DNA of 61,624 nucleotides from a virus. The DNA lies in the IMG/VR virus record IMGVR_UViG_3300002334_000053, positions 1-61,624 of that record, one strand, 5' to 3'. Shown in pieces: positions 7,949 through 14,686 of the stretch (the first letter of the stretch is position 1; each line of letters starts with the position of its first letter). The notes below the pieces were generated by a model, which searched no databases, was not told the DNA's origin, and saw only the letters and a list, made by a program, of their open reading frames with translations. Both the position numbers and the translations under genes were made by a program.

Positions 7949-7985
7949 CGCAAGCGGTTAGAGAGCCGCACAGGGCTATCGAATT

Positions 7986-8006
7986 ACCCGTCGAAAGGCG
8001 GGTTTT
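7986..8006 (+). terminator. Rho-independent terminator
   Basis: ACCCGTCGAAAGGCGGGTTTT: short GC stem followed by T. The same element recurs at 8371. It ends the methyltransferase operon just before promoter cassette 1. Confidence 0.6.
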
Positions 8007-8016
8007 CTCATGGGTT

Positions 8017-8086
8017 GAAAAAATATTCAGAAAAGACAGTGTGAAGGCTTGCGTCGGACGATAAAGACGGTAAGATAGACGTGTAA
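8017..8086 (+). promoter_or_regulatory. Promoter cassette, copy 1
   Basis: TTGCGT (8049-8054), a 16-bp spacer, then TAAGAT (8071-8076) and the conserved AGACGTGT. An A-rich block lies upstream. It drives the gene at 8116. This copy is the most diverged and lacks the AATGGG leader loop. Confidence 0.8.
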
Positions 8087-8115
8087 AGAGAGCAACAAAC
8101 AAAGGGACCAGAACA

Positions 8116-8358
8116 ATGAACAACGCAACAACGACCAAGTTTGAAACCGGCAAGACATTCACGGGACGCGCTTCCAACGATCATAATTGCGTCTGGTCCT
8201 TCACCGTCACAAGCCGCACCGAGAAGACAGTAACCGTTGAATGTGATGGGGATAGTTTCCGCCGAGGCGTGTTCGTGGATGGCGGTACTGAAAAGTTCTT
8301 CCCGTTCGGCCGACATTCTCAGTCTGTCGTTGTCAGTGCTGACAAGGTTGACGATTGA
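8116..8358 (+). CDS. Hypothetical protein, probably early-expressed (80 aa)
   Basis: Not recognised. Predicted mostly beta (TVTSRTEKTVTVECDGDSF), no cysteine pattern or membrane segment. AAAGGGACC precedes the ATG. It is the only gene between promoter cassette 1 and the next terminator, a one-gene module as used for host-takeover proteins in other phages; that role is inferred from layout only. Confidence 0.8.
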   Translation: MNNATTTKFETGKTFTGRASNDHNCVWSFTVTSRTEKTVTVECDGDSFRRGVFVDGGTEKFFPFGRHSQSVVVSADKVDD

Positions 8359-8370
8359 TCGTCATCGGTA

Positions 8371-8390
8371 ACCCGTCGAAAGGCGGGTTT
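8371..8390 (+). terminator. Rho-independent terminator
   Basis: ACCCGTCGAAAGGCGGGTTT, near-identical to the terminator at 7986, directly after the 8116-8358 gene and before promoter cassette 2. Confidence 0.6.
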
Positions 8391-8400
8391 GCCGGTTTTA

Positions 8401-8485
8401 GAAAAAAAAGATTTGAAATAGATGGCGTGATGGGTTGCGTTGACCGATGTAGACGGTAAGATAGACGTGTAGCAAATGGGTGCTA
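8401..8485 (+). promoter_or_regulatory. Promoter cassette, copy 2, with leader hairpin
   Basis: TTGCGT (8435-8440), a 16-bp spacer and TAAGAT (8457-8462). The leader starts with TAGCA (8470-8474), loop AATGGG, TGCTA (8481-8485), a hairpin whose stem covaries with copy 3. An A-rich block (8402-8409) precedes the -35. Confidence 0.85.
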
Positions 8486-8518
8486 CGAAACGAACCGCGA
8501 AACGAAAAGGGACAAACA

Positions 8519-8791
8519 ATGGCAAAACTGACGAAAAAACAAAGAAATACACTTGATCGAGCACTTTCTGCAATAACACAGGCTAGTGAATATATTTTCA
8601 GTGACGATGTTGCTGTTTGTTGTAAAAAGGAATCTCAGACAACGACTCAAGATTATATTCGGTTTGATGGTGGTGGGCCTGTTTTGGCTTGTACTCAACG
8701 TGAATATGGATCACACCTTTGCCGCTTGCGTGACGCTGAAAAATTGATTAGAGATATGATTGTTCTCGATCAGATATCAAGATTGAAATGA
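8519..8791 (+). CDS. Hypothetical protein (90 aa)
   Basis: Not recognised. The ATG at 8519 is preceded by AAAGGGAC; an in-frame ATG at 8480 falls inside the leader hairpin and is rejected. Basic N-terminus (MAKLTKKQRNTLDRAL), an adjacent Cys pair (VCCKK) and a predicted helix at the end. It is the first gene behind promoter cassette 2. Confidence 0.8.
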   Translation: MAKLTKKQRNTLDRALSAITQASEYIFSDDVAVCCKKESQTTTQDYIRFDGGGPVLACTQREYGSHLCRLRDAEKLIRDMIVLDQISRLK

Positions 8792-8831
8792 CAATCAGAC
8801 AACCGGGCGGAAACGTCCGGGCGTCCTTTAC

Positions 8832-8848
8832 AATTGCGGCGTGCAATT
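8832..8848. repeat. Dispersed palindrome, copy 3 (variant)
   Basis: AATTGCGGCGTGCAATT, 26 nt before the ATG at 8875; the centre is diverged. Confidence 0.75.
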
Positions 8849-8874
8849 ATTGACGGTGAAACGAAAGGGACAAA

Positions 8875-9378
8875 ATGAAACTTGATGTTGCAACAATGGA
8901 CTTGGACAAGATCGAAGACCGCAAAAAGATCATGGATGAGTACCTTGCTCGATTCGACAATGAAAGACCTAAAGACTGTCCGGTCACCGCTCGTCTTGTT
9001 GCGAATCTTACCGATGCCGATACGTACCCGGAAGAACCGCTTGATGCTGACGCGTGCTACATGAATCGTCTTGCTAACGTGATGGAAGCATTCCCGGTGA
9101 TTGCGAACGAACAGACCAAACATCCAATGTACTTCGCTCTCAGTCGCACAGATGCGGCTTGGATACCGTGCTACAACGCTGAGGTAAAACGGTCCAACGG
9201 GTGGGCTATTTGTGGATTCACGAATGACGATGGATCAAAAGAAAATCTTGCGCAGGCAATGTTTGAATGGGCACACGTTGATGCTGATGGCGGCGTATCT
9301 ATCCCGGTTGTTTTCGAGATGTGCCGTCGCAAACTGACAAAGAACGAGGCTCTTGCAGACGACAGTATCGAATTCTGA
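8875..9378 (+). CDS. Hypothetical protein (167 aa)
   Basis: Not recognised. Acidic N-terminal third (MDLDKIEDRKKIMDEYLARF), mixed alpha/beta remainder, no catalytic pattern. AAAGGGAC lies just before the ATG, the same ribosome site as in the two preceding genes, suggesting shared expression from promoter cassette 2. Confidence 0.8.
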   Translation: MKLDVATMDLDKIEDRKKIMDEYLARFDNERPKDCPVTARLVANLTDADTYPEEPLDADACYMNRLANVMEAFPVIANEQTKHPMYFALSRTDAAWIPCYNAEVKRSNGWAICGFTNDDGSKENLAQAMFEWAHVDADGGVSIPVVFEMCRRKLTKNEALADDSIEF

Positions 9379-9418
9379 ACACCGCACTGTGATTGGAAAC
9401 GGTCGCAGTGTGATTTAC

Positions 9419-9435
9419 AATTGCGAGCCGCAATT
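9419..9435. repeat. Dispersed palindrome, copy 4
   Basis: AATTGCGAGCCGCAATT in the gene-free interval 9379-9522, upstream of an AATATACA box. Confidence 0.9.
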
Positions 9436-9462
9436 CTGAGATTGTCACCGGATTCTTCAGAG

Positions 9463-9479
9463 TCAAGGTCAATATACAC
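9463..9479 (+). promoter_or_regulatory. AATATACA box, copy 2
   Basis: TCAAGGTCAATATACAC, almost identical to the box at 5511 and likewise downstream of a GAGCC-type palindrome. Here it is 43 nt from the next ATG, so it fits a promoter -10 better than a translation signal. Confidence 0.5.
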
Positions 9480-9522
9480 ATAGAGAAACCCGAGAGTACT
9501 AACAGCAAGGTGAGATTCTGGA

Positions 9523-9783
9523 ATGTCGAAATGCCAAAAAGTTAAAGAATCAAGCCTTGTTCAAATGAAGTCGATCCGCTTCACGAACAACAAGGGGCAT
9601 CGGTTAGACGTTGAGGTTTACGAGAACACAGATGATGTTGTGATTCGTCTTTTCATTGACGATGTAACTTCAAGGTTCGTTCTCGATTCAGGTGTAGCGC
9701 AACGAGTGATTGATTTCATAGCTGACGGATACGGATCAGAAAACAAGGATGATGATAATGGGCAAAAACAAAAAAATGGGTAG
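9523..9783 (+). CDS. Hypothetical protein (86 aa)
   Basis: Not recognised. Predicted beta-rich (IRFTNNKGHRLDVEVYENTDD), acidic C-terminus. AAGGTGAG lies 13 nt upstream of the ATG. Its 3' end overlaps the CsrA-like gene by 26 nt, so the two are translationally linked. Confidence 0.75.
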   Translation: MSKCQKVKESSLVQMKSIRFTNNKGHRLDVEVYENTDDVVIRLFIDDVTSRFVLDSGVAQRVIDFIADGYGSENKDDDNGQKQKNG

Positions 9784-9970
9784 TCTGGTACTTACGCGTA
9801 AACCAATGGAAACGATTTGCGTTGGCGACGATGTACGCGTGACGGTTATTAGGGTAAAAGGGGACCGGGTTCGTATCAAGATCGAAGCGCCGATATCGCT
9901 CTCAATTGATCGTTTGGAGATCAGAGAGAAGATTGAACAGGAAACAGAAAAGGAGAATGCAAATGAGTGA
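9758..9970 (+). CDS. csrA: CsrA-family RNA-binding regulator (phage-encoded)
   Basis: CsrA dimers bind GGA motifs in mRNA leaders, usually over the ribosome site, and repress or stabilise messages. The N-terminus has the family signature LVLTRKPMETICVGDD followed by VRVTVIRVKGDRVRIKIEAP, matching the five-strand fold closely over about 60 residues. A seven-residue extension (MGKNKKM) precedes it. Four candidate ATGs lie at 9749-9758; AAGG at 9745-9748 is properly spaced only for 9758. The C-terminal helix (REKIEQETEKENANE) is short and acidic. It may act on host messages, phage messages or both; targets are unknown. Confidence 0.9.
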   Translation: MGKNKKMGSLVLTRKPMETICVGDDVRVTVIRVKGDRVRIKIEAPISLSIDRLEIREKIEQETEKENANE

Positions 9971-10130
9971 TAGATTTGACAACATAATGAGTGTTGCATT
10001 CAAAGAAGCGTCAACCGGCATGTCCGAACTTGACGCGTATGAAGACCTTGAAGATTGGTACGAAGGTCAAAGGATGCGACTGCAAGCACTGAGAGATGGA
10101 GAAGAGAGAAAAGAACAAGAAGGCGTTTGA
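9963..10130 (+). CDS. Small acidic hypothetical protein (55 aa)
   Basis: Not recognised. The ATG at 9963 has AAGGAG at 9950-9955 and overlaps the csrA stop by 8 nt, implying coupled expression with it. Rich in Asp/Glu with a helical pattern (ELDAYEDLEDWYEGQRMRLQAL). A partner or antagonist of the CsrA-like protein is conceivable from position alone. Confidence 0.75.
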   Translation: MSDRFDNIMSVAFKEASTGMSELDAYEDLEDWYEGQRMRLQALRDGEERKEQEGV

Positions 10131-10174
10131 GCGTTTCAAACACGAGTCAATTGAAAAGAAAGAAGGATTTCAAA

Positions 10175-10498
10175 ATGAGTACAAGTATTACTTCAAAAAA
10201 AGATCAGTTTTTTAGCGCACCGACTTACACCCCGCGAAATGTGCGTGCCTTGGAGATTACCAAGGCGACTGTCAATCCGAATGGGAGTGTTGATCTTTTC
10301 TTCGACGATCATCCTTCGGTCAATATCGATCGTTCTGAATCAAGCCCGTTCATAGTTGGGGGTAGATTCGATCCGTCAACGAATCGCAATCATGTATACC
10401 AAGACGGGTATCTTGTTGTTTCTGGTTCTGGTGACGATTGCACAATTGAGCGTTTCGATAAGGACGCATTCAAAAGGATGTACGAGTTCGGGCACTAA
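10175..10498 (+). CDS. Hypothetical protein (107 aa)
   Basis: Not recognised. The start at 10175 follows GAAGGA; the longer open frame to 10055 has no ribosome site and would overlap the previous gene. Likely beta-rich (ATVNPNGSVDLFFDDHPSVNI), with a KATVNPNGSV pattern like small SH3-type proteins. Last gene before the strong promoter at 10517. Confidence 0.75.
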   Translation: MSTSITSKKDQFFSAPTYTPRNVRALEITKATVNPNGSVDLFFDDHPSVNIDRSESSPFIVGGRFDPSTNRNHVYQDGYLVVSGSGDDCTIERFDKDAFKRMYEFGH

Positions 10499-10516
10499 GC
10501 GTATTGAACAAACTGA

Positions 10517-10545
10517 TTGACACCGCGCCAAACGTGTGAGAGAAT
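10517..10545 (+). promoter_or_regulatory. Sigma70 promoter (consensus -35)
   Basis: TTGACA (10517-10522), a 17-bp spacer, GAGAAT (10540-10545), then ACACGTG, a start-site motif also seen at 30711 and in the promoter cassettes. It lies 19 bp after the previous stop. Confidence 0.7.
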
Positions 10546-10551
10546 ACACGT

Positions 10552-10747
10552 GCTTTGATTAGCCGAGAGGCTTCGACATTTCGAGTAACTCTTTTGGGAA
10601 AGGGTAGAACAATGCTTGAGCTTTAAAACATGGCAACCGAAACAAACAAAACTCTTCTCTCTTTCTCTGTGAAGTGTCTTAGTTGATACTTCATCGACGA
10701 GCGCCCGCAACCAGTAAGGTCGTCTTTAGCTGGTTGCGGGTTTTTCA
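10552..10747 (+). ncRNA. Candidate non-coding transcript of about 195 nt
   Basis: The interval runs from a consensus promoter to a strong terminator and has no reading frame longer than a few codons: MLEL (10612, with AAAGGG before it) and an 18-codon frame at 10630. A GAAGT/ACTTC hairpin precedes the terminator. It may be a small regulatory RNA or a leader with attenuator for the 10774 gene. Confidence 0.5.
10706..10747 (+). terminator. Strong rho-independent terminator
   Basis: CCCGCAACCAG (10706-10716) pairs perfectly with CTGGTTGCGGG (10732-10742), followed by five T. It stands upstream of the 10774 gene, not after a coding gene. Confidence 0.85.
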
Positions 10748-10773
10748 TTGCACCAATCACAATCGGATAAACA

Positions 10774-11862
10774 ATGAGTAAAACAAACCACGGTCAAGGA
10801 CTTATGGAAGACGTGGGAACTTCTTTCAAGTCGAGCACGTTCCCCGAATACACCGGCGTACCGAACCCGGTACCAAACTCAATCCTTCCGATATTCCAAT
10901 CGGCACAACCTGCCAACACCGGTAAGTACTTTGGCGTTCGCGTTGCTTCCCGAAGCGGTAGAAGGTCAGGTAACCCATACGGGTACAACAGGCTCGGTAT
11001 GAAGATACTCCGAGAGGGTTGGGACTGCGAGGATATGAAAGCGGTGATTCGTCACGCGACCGCGAAGGGTTTCAATGAAATGTTTGTGTGGCACATTCAG
11101 GGGTATCACAAAACAACGAATCACCGGGAAGACGGATCGATGCCCGATTGGGTTCCCGGTGCGACACCACAAGCGGTAGTAGATTCATGGCACCGTCTGA
11201 GAGAGTGGATCAAGATAAACTTTCCATCGTTCAAGCTGAGTATCTACAACGGGCCGACCGTTTCACCGAATTTCGGGACGTTGGATGATCCAAAGTTTGA
11301 GTGGTTGACGATTGCGAATCTTCAGCGCGTCATCGACAAGTACGAGGATTTGATAGACACGATGCAGCCGGATGGTTTCTGCCTCGACGCGTTCAACTGG
11401 ATTATGAGTTATCGAGACGAACCGGTTGGTAAGAACTGGAACGATACAGAGCCTTGTAATCCGGGTGACTCTGAAATCCCAAGAGAGAAGGGGTTGTATC
11501 TACGAGCACTTGGGGGTATGTGCGAACTTGCCAAGAGAAAGAACGTTTACCTGTACCAAGAACCCTTTGCTCTTCACGGCTTCCCCCAGTCGATGGTTGC
11601 GTCTATGAAGCTCATGCAATCGGTGAAGGTTGCGAACAGCCCGCAAGGCATGGACGGACGCTACACATTGGACAGTATGGCACCGCCTGAATTTGAAAGA
11701 AGTTTGGTGAAAGATGTTTCTTTGCTGTTCTACATACACGGCAAAGACTGGGAAACCGAAGAGATTCACGAAACCGTAACCAAGGGGTTTCAGCAGGGCT
11801 ACCGGATGGGTATGACCATCAATCACGCGCAACAGGCGTACGGCTTCCCGAAACTCATCTGA
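10774..11862 (+). CDS. TIM-barrel, glycoside-hydrolase-like protein (362 aa)
   Basis: Family not certain. Regularly spaced hydrophobic strands look like an alpha/beta barrel: GKYFGVRVA (about 51), FNEMFVWHI (about 100), FKLSIYNGP (about 149), GFCLDAFNW (about 201), VYLYQEPFA (about 256), VANSPQG (about 287) and VSLLFYIH (about 316). Asp in CLDAF and Glu in QEPF occupy positions used as acid residues in barrel glycosidases. It could be a virion-bound depolymerase or a cell-wall enzyme. No signal peptide. The stop codon TGA shares its last base with palindrome copy 5. Confidence 0.7.
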   Translation: MSKTNHGQGLMEDVGTSFKSSTFPEYTGVPNPVPNSILPIFQSAQPANTGKYFGVRVASRSGRRSGNPYGYNRLGMKILREGWDCEDMKAVIRHATAKGFNEMFVWHIQGYHKTTNHREDGSMPDWVPGATPQAVVDSWHRLREWIKINFPSFKLSIYNGPTVSPNFGTLDDPKFEWLTIANLQRVIDKYEDLIDTMQPDGFCLDAFNWIMSYRDEPVGKNWNDTEPCNPGDSEIPREKGLYLRALGGMCELAKRKNVYLYQEPFALHGFPQSMVASMKLMQSVKVANSPQGMDGRYTLDSMAPPEFERSLVKDVSLLFYIHGKDWETEEIHETVTKGFQQGYRMGMTINHAQQAYGFPKLI

Positions 11863-11878
11863 ATTGCGGCTCGCAATT
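11862..11878. repeat. Dispersed palindrome, copy 5
   Basis: AATTGCGGCTCGCAATT; its first A is the last base of the upstream TGA. Confidence 0.9.
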
Positions 11879-11920
11879 ATTTTGAGAATTTTCTAGATTG
11901 ATAGTCGGTTGTTTGTTCCT

Positions 11921-11937
11921 CAGTGGGAATATACAGA
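11921..11937 (+). promoter_or_regulatory. AATATACA box, copy 3
   Basis: CAGTGGGAATATACAG directly before an ATG (11938, which opens only a 7-codon frame) and 20 nt before the ATG at 11957. Confidence 0.45.
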
Positions 11938-11956
11938 TGTACGTAAACAATTTGAA

Positions 11957-12178
11957 ATGAAAGTTGAAAACATGGACCCGTCAGAAATCAGTACGTTTAT
12001 TGAATTCCTCGTGTGGTGCTTTGAATCGCTCCATCGGTTCATCGGCCTGCTATTGCTCTTTTTCCTTGCATCGCTACTGTTCTCGGTTGGGTTGTCTGAA
12101 GGTTTTGGTAAGTTTTGTTTAGTGAGAATCACCAAAAGCCAAGACACAAATAATTATCAATGGAACAAGGATGAGTAA
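11957..12178 (+). CDS. Hypothetical single-pass membrane protein (73 aa)
   Basis: Function unknown. One long hydrophobic stretch (RFIGLLLLFFLASLLFSVGL, about residues 27-46) makes a transmembrane helix likely. The frame could extend to a TTG at 11909, but that precedes the AATATACAG box, so the ATG at 11957 is preferred. It overlaps the next gene by 8 nt. Confidence 0.6.
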   Translation: MKVENMDPSEISTFIEFLVWCFESLHRFIGLLLLFFLASLLFSVGLSEGFGKFCLVRITKSQDTNNYQWNKDE

Positions 12179-13055
12179 GATTCCGCTATTTGAACCATGT
12201 ACCGCCAACCACGTTTTAGACAAAACGTCTGAACGTGGTTGGTTTTTTAATCAATTGGTTCTCATAGAAGGGACGTTCGGCGCGGGACGATGGGACTGGT
12301 GGATTGCTCGAACGATGAAAGACGGAAGGCTCGGGAATCACCAGATACCGCAAATAGAATTCATCGACTCACCACAATCTAAACCGGCCCCTAGGATCGG
12401 CTGGGACGCGTCGATGTGTGAATTGGCGTCAACACCGGGTGAGACGTTCAAGCTCGCTACAGACGTGTTTGATAGGCTCATGCGTGACGGTACGAACGTG
12501 TCTTGCATCCTCGATTGGTTCCTGTACGCGTGCGGGGACAATTCGGTAGAAAGACCCAAACATCTATCCGGTGAACATGAAGTGTTCTTGTATCAAGAGG
12601 GTATGTTGATGCTCTCGCGTATGATCGCCAATCCGACCGATTGGGGCCAACACATCGCCGGGTATATTCAGGGTGGCGGCAAACAGTTTACCGGGTGGTT
12701 CCCTACGCCCGTGTGCCTGTCTCGCTTGATGGTTGAAGCGACATTCAACGAACCAGAGAAAAACGATTACCGATTGAAAAGTGTTTGCGATCCGTGCGTA
12801 GGTACGGGTGTGATGCTGCTACACGCGTCGAACTACTCGCTTGATCTTTACGGACAAGATATCGACGTGGTAATGCTGAAGTGGTGTAGATTGAATGGGT
12901 ATCTATTCGCGCCTTGGATGGTTGCGAAGTGGCACAAGATGTTGGAAGAGTACGAGAATCGACCGGTTGAACAATCAACCGACAAATCAAATACGTTCCG
13001 TAGGCGCGGCAAAGTCTACAGAGTAAAGAGAAAGAAAAAGGTGATAGCAAGATGA
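12171..13055 (+). CDS. N6-adenine methyltransferase-like protein lacking the catalytic motif
   Basis: Residues 176-250 resemble the SAM-binding core of type I-like N6 methylases: GWFPTPVCLSRLM, then motif I DPCVGTG (207-213), then acidic GQDIDVVML. Where family members have (N/D)PP(F/Y), this protein has NGYLFAPW (242-249) and no NPP or DPP follows, so it should bind SAM but not methylate DNA. The N-terminal 170 residues match nothing known to me. The basic tail (RRRGKVYRVKRKKK) may touch DNA. It overlaps the Dam-type methyltransferase start (ATGA), suggesting joint action. Confidence 0.7.
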   Translation: MSKIPLFEPCTANHVLDKTSERGWFFNQLVLIEGTFGAGRWDWWIARTMKDGRLGNHQIPQIEFIDSPQSKPAPRIGWDASMCELASTPGETFKLATDVFDRLMRDGTNVSCILDWFLYACGDNSVERPKHLSGEHEVFLYQEGMLMLSRMIANPTDWGQHIAGYIQGGGKQFTGWFPTPVCLSRLMVEATFNEPEKNDYRLKSVCDPCVGTGVMLLHASNYSLDLYGQDIDVVMLKWCRLNGYLFAPWMVAKWHKMLEEYENRPVEQSTDKSNTFRRRGKVYRVKRKKKVIAR

Positions 13056-13834
13056 GATTGAAGCCATTTTTCTCTTACTACGGTTCAAAGTACCGGATAA
13101 CCGGGCTATACCCGAAACCGAAACATGATCGTATTATTGAACCATTTGCGGGGTCAGCTAATTACGCACTCATGTATCACGATAGAGATATATTTCTTTG
13201 CGACATTGACCCTACGATTGTTCGCATTTGGGATTATTTGATAAACGTTAGCGAAGATCGCATTTTGTCTTTACCAGACGTTTGCATAGGTGACCATTTA
13301 GATGATGTCAAGTTCGATGGTTTGGTTTGGGCAGAGAGATCGTTGATCGGGTTTTATCTAAATGGCGGCGCGGCTGTTCCTTGCCGCACACCTTCTAAAT
13401 GGATGGTTGACCTGATACAAAAAAACAAATTGACAAGTAATTATTGGGGACAATTGGCGAGAGAGAAAATTGCAAGCCAATTGAAATATATTCGTCATTG
13501 GAAAGTACGCATGTGCGGGTATTGGTCAATCGAAACTAAAGCACATGCAACGTGGTTTATTGATCCGCCTTATCAGAAAGCAGGTATTCATTACAAAGCA
13601 AGTTCTGAAACTCTCAACTATGAAAATCTTGCTATTTGGTGTAGGTCTAGAAAAGGTTTAGTTATTGTTTGTGAGAATCAAGGCGCAAAATGGTTGCCGT
13701 TTAGAGATTTTGTAATTTCTAGATCAACCACAAAGAACGGTGCAAACTATTCCAAAGAAGTAATTTGGACCAATGATACGTATTCGTTTAAACGTGATGG
13801 TAAAATATACGTCACAAAAAAGAAAAGGTGGTAG
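13052..13834 (+). CDS. Dam-type (D12 class) N6-adenine DNA methyltransferase
   Basis: Methylates adenine in a specific DNA sequence with S-adenosylmethionine. The order is alpha class: FSYYGSKY at the N-terminus, motif I PFAGSANY (residues 31-38), acidic CDIDP (50-54) and catalytic DPPY (171-174), as in Dam and T4-like enzymes. The length (260 aa) is normal. No endonuclease is adjacent. A RSTTKNGANYSKEVIWTN segment near the end resembles the C-terminal block of the D12 family. Recognition sequence unknown. Confidence 0.92.
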   Translation: MRLKPFFSYYGSKYRITGLYPKPKHDRIIEPFAGSANYALMYHDRDIFLCDIDPTIVRIWDYLINVSEDRILSLPDVCIGDHLDDVKFDGLVWAERSLIGFYLNGGAAVPCRTPSKWMVDLIQKNKLTSNYWGQLAREKIASQLKYIRHWKVRMCGYWSIETKAHATWFIDPPYQKAGIHYKASSETLNYENLAIWCRSRKGLVIVCENQGAKWLPFRDFVISRSTTKNGANYSKEVIWTNDTYSFKRDGKIYVTKKKRW

Positions 13835-13838
13835 TAAG

Positions 13839-13976
13839 ATGAAACCGTTGAACCCGGATACCGTGATCGCTCTTATGAAGAAATATTCCTTTAACAGAGG
13901 AATTGCCAAAGGCATCATTGCACAACACAAACATTGCGGTATTGAGATGATGATTGATCTTGGGGTTGAATTCTAA
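13839..13976 (+). CDS. Small hypothetical protein (45 aa)
   Basis: Not recognised. An ATG follows GGTGG by 6 nt. The sequence (PDTVIALMKKYSFNRGIAKGIIAQ) suggests a short helical DNA-binding-like domain but is too small to assign. It sits 4 bp after the Dam-type gene and 1 bp before the next start, so it is a real operon member. Confidence 0.6.
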   Translation: MKPLNPDTVIALMKKYSFNRGIAKGIIAQHKHCGIEMMIDLGVEF

Positions 13977-13977
13977 A

Positions 13978-14223
13978 ATGCCAAGGCCTACCACAAGAAC
14001 TGACGGTGACGTTACTATTGTTTTTCATGGTGGGCCTAGGTGTGGCGAGAAACAAAACTTGTCCGAGCTTGGCGTTCCGAGTGACAGAGTAATAGAAGTG
14101 CCCGGATTGTACGGGCAGAGATACGTGTATCGTGTAAACTTGCTGACGCATATTGCACGGTATTTGATAGTTCTAGAAAAAGAAGATTTCAACCCTTACA
14201 GGAGTTGCGAAGATGAGCGATGA
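13978..14223 (+). CDS. Hypothetical protein (81 aa)
   Basis: Not recognised. Likely beta-rich; the segment VTIVFHGGPRCGEKQNL followed by YVYRV is reminiscent of small phage proteins near capsid genes. The ATG at 13978 follows the previous stop directly; a longer start at 13954 would overlap it. It overlaps the next gene by 11 nt. Confidence 0.65.
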   Translation: MPRPTTRTDGDVTIVFHGGPRCGEKQNLSELGVPSDRVIEVPGLYGQRYVYRVNLLTHIARYLIVLEKEDFNPYRSCEDER

Positions 14224-14686
14224 CGAATCACAAGACAAAATTGTTGTTGACGAAGGTTGGAAAGAAAAATCGGCACGCGAAATGCGAGAGACGGAAGAGG
14301 CCGAGGCGAAGAGTGAAGTTCCTGATTTGAAAGAAGCAACGTTCAGTAATGAACTATTGAAAGCATTGGAAACCGTCCGCGACGAGTGCCATGGGTATAT
14401 TCTTGGGTTTGTTTCACCGATGTTTGATCTTGACGGTCAACCTATTCTTGATGATGCTGGGGAGCAACGATTAGGAGGTATGACCGTGAACCACGGACCC
14501 GCTCCAATGTTGCACCAGATGATGCCGAGTGTGGTACAGGCAACTGGTGAATATATAGCAAACCAACAAAGAGCGATGCAGGCGGTAAAAGCCGCAAAGG
14601 TTACAGAAGGTGTTCCGAGTAAGAGCACCGAACTTGTTGAAGCCGCTGGTGAAACAAAGAGAGTGGAAGGATGTGAATCAGAATGA
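14213..14686 (+). CDS. Hypothetical acidic protein (157 aa)
   Basis: Not recognised. The first 45 residues are highly charged and probably disordered; the centre (GYILGFVSPMFDLDGQPILDD) is more ordered, and residues 90-135 are helical. ACAGGAG precedes the ATG. Overlaps the next gene by 4 nt (ATGA). Confidence 0.75.
   Translation: MSDDESQDKIVVDEGWKEKSAREMRETEEAEAKSEVPDLKEATFSNELLKALETVRDECHGYILGFVSPMFDLDGQPILDDAGEQRLGGMTVNHGPAPMLHQMMPSVVQATGEYIANQQRAMQAVKAAKVTEGVPSKSTELVEAAGETKRVEGCESE

Noticed and set aside
7870-7990. tRNA gene
   Set aside because: The GTCTAAGGGG stretch looks D-arm-like, but no 7-bp acceptor, anticodon arm or TTCGA loop can be aligned.
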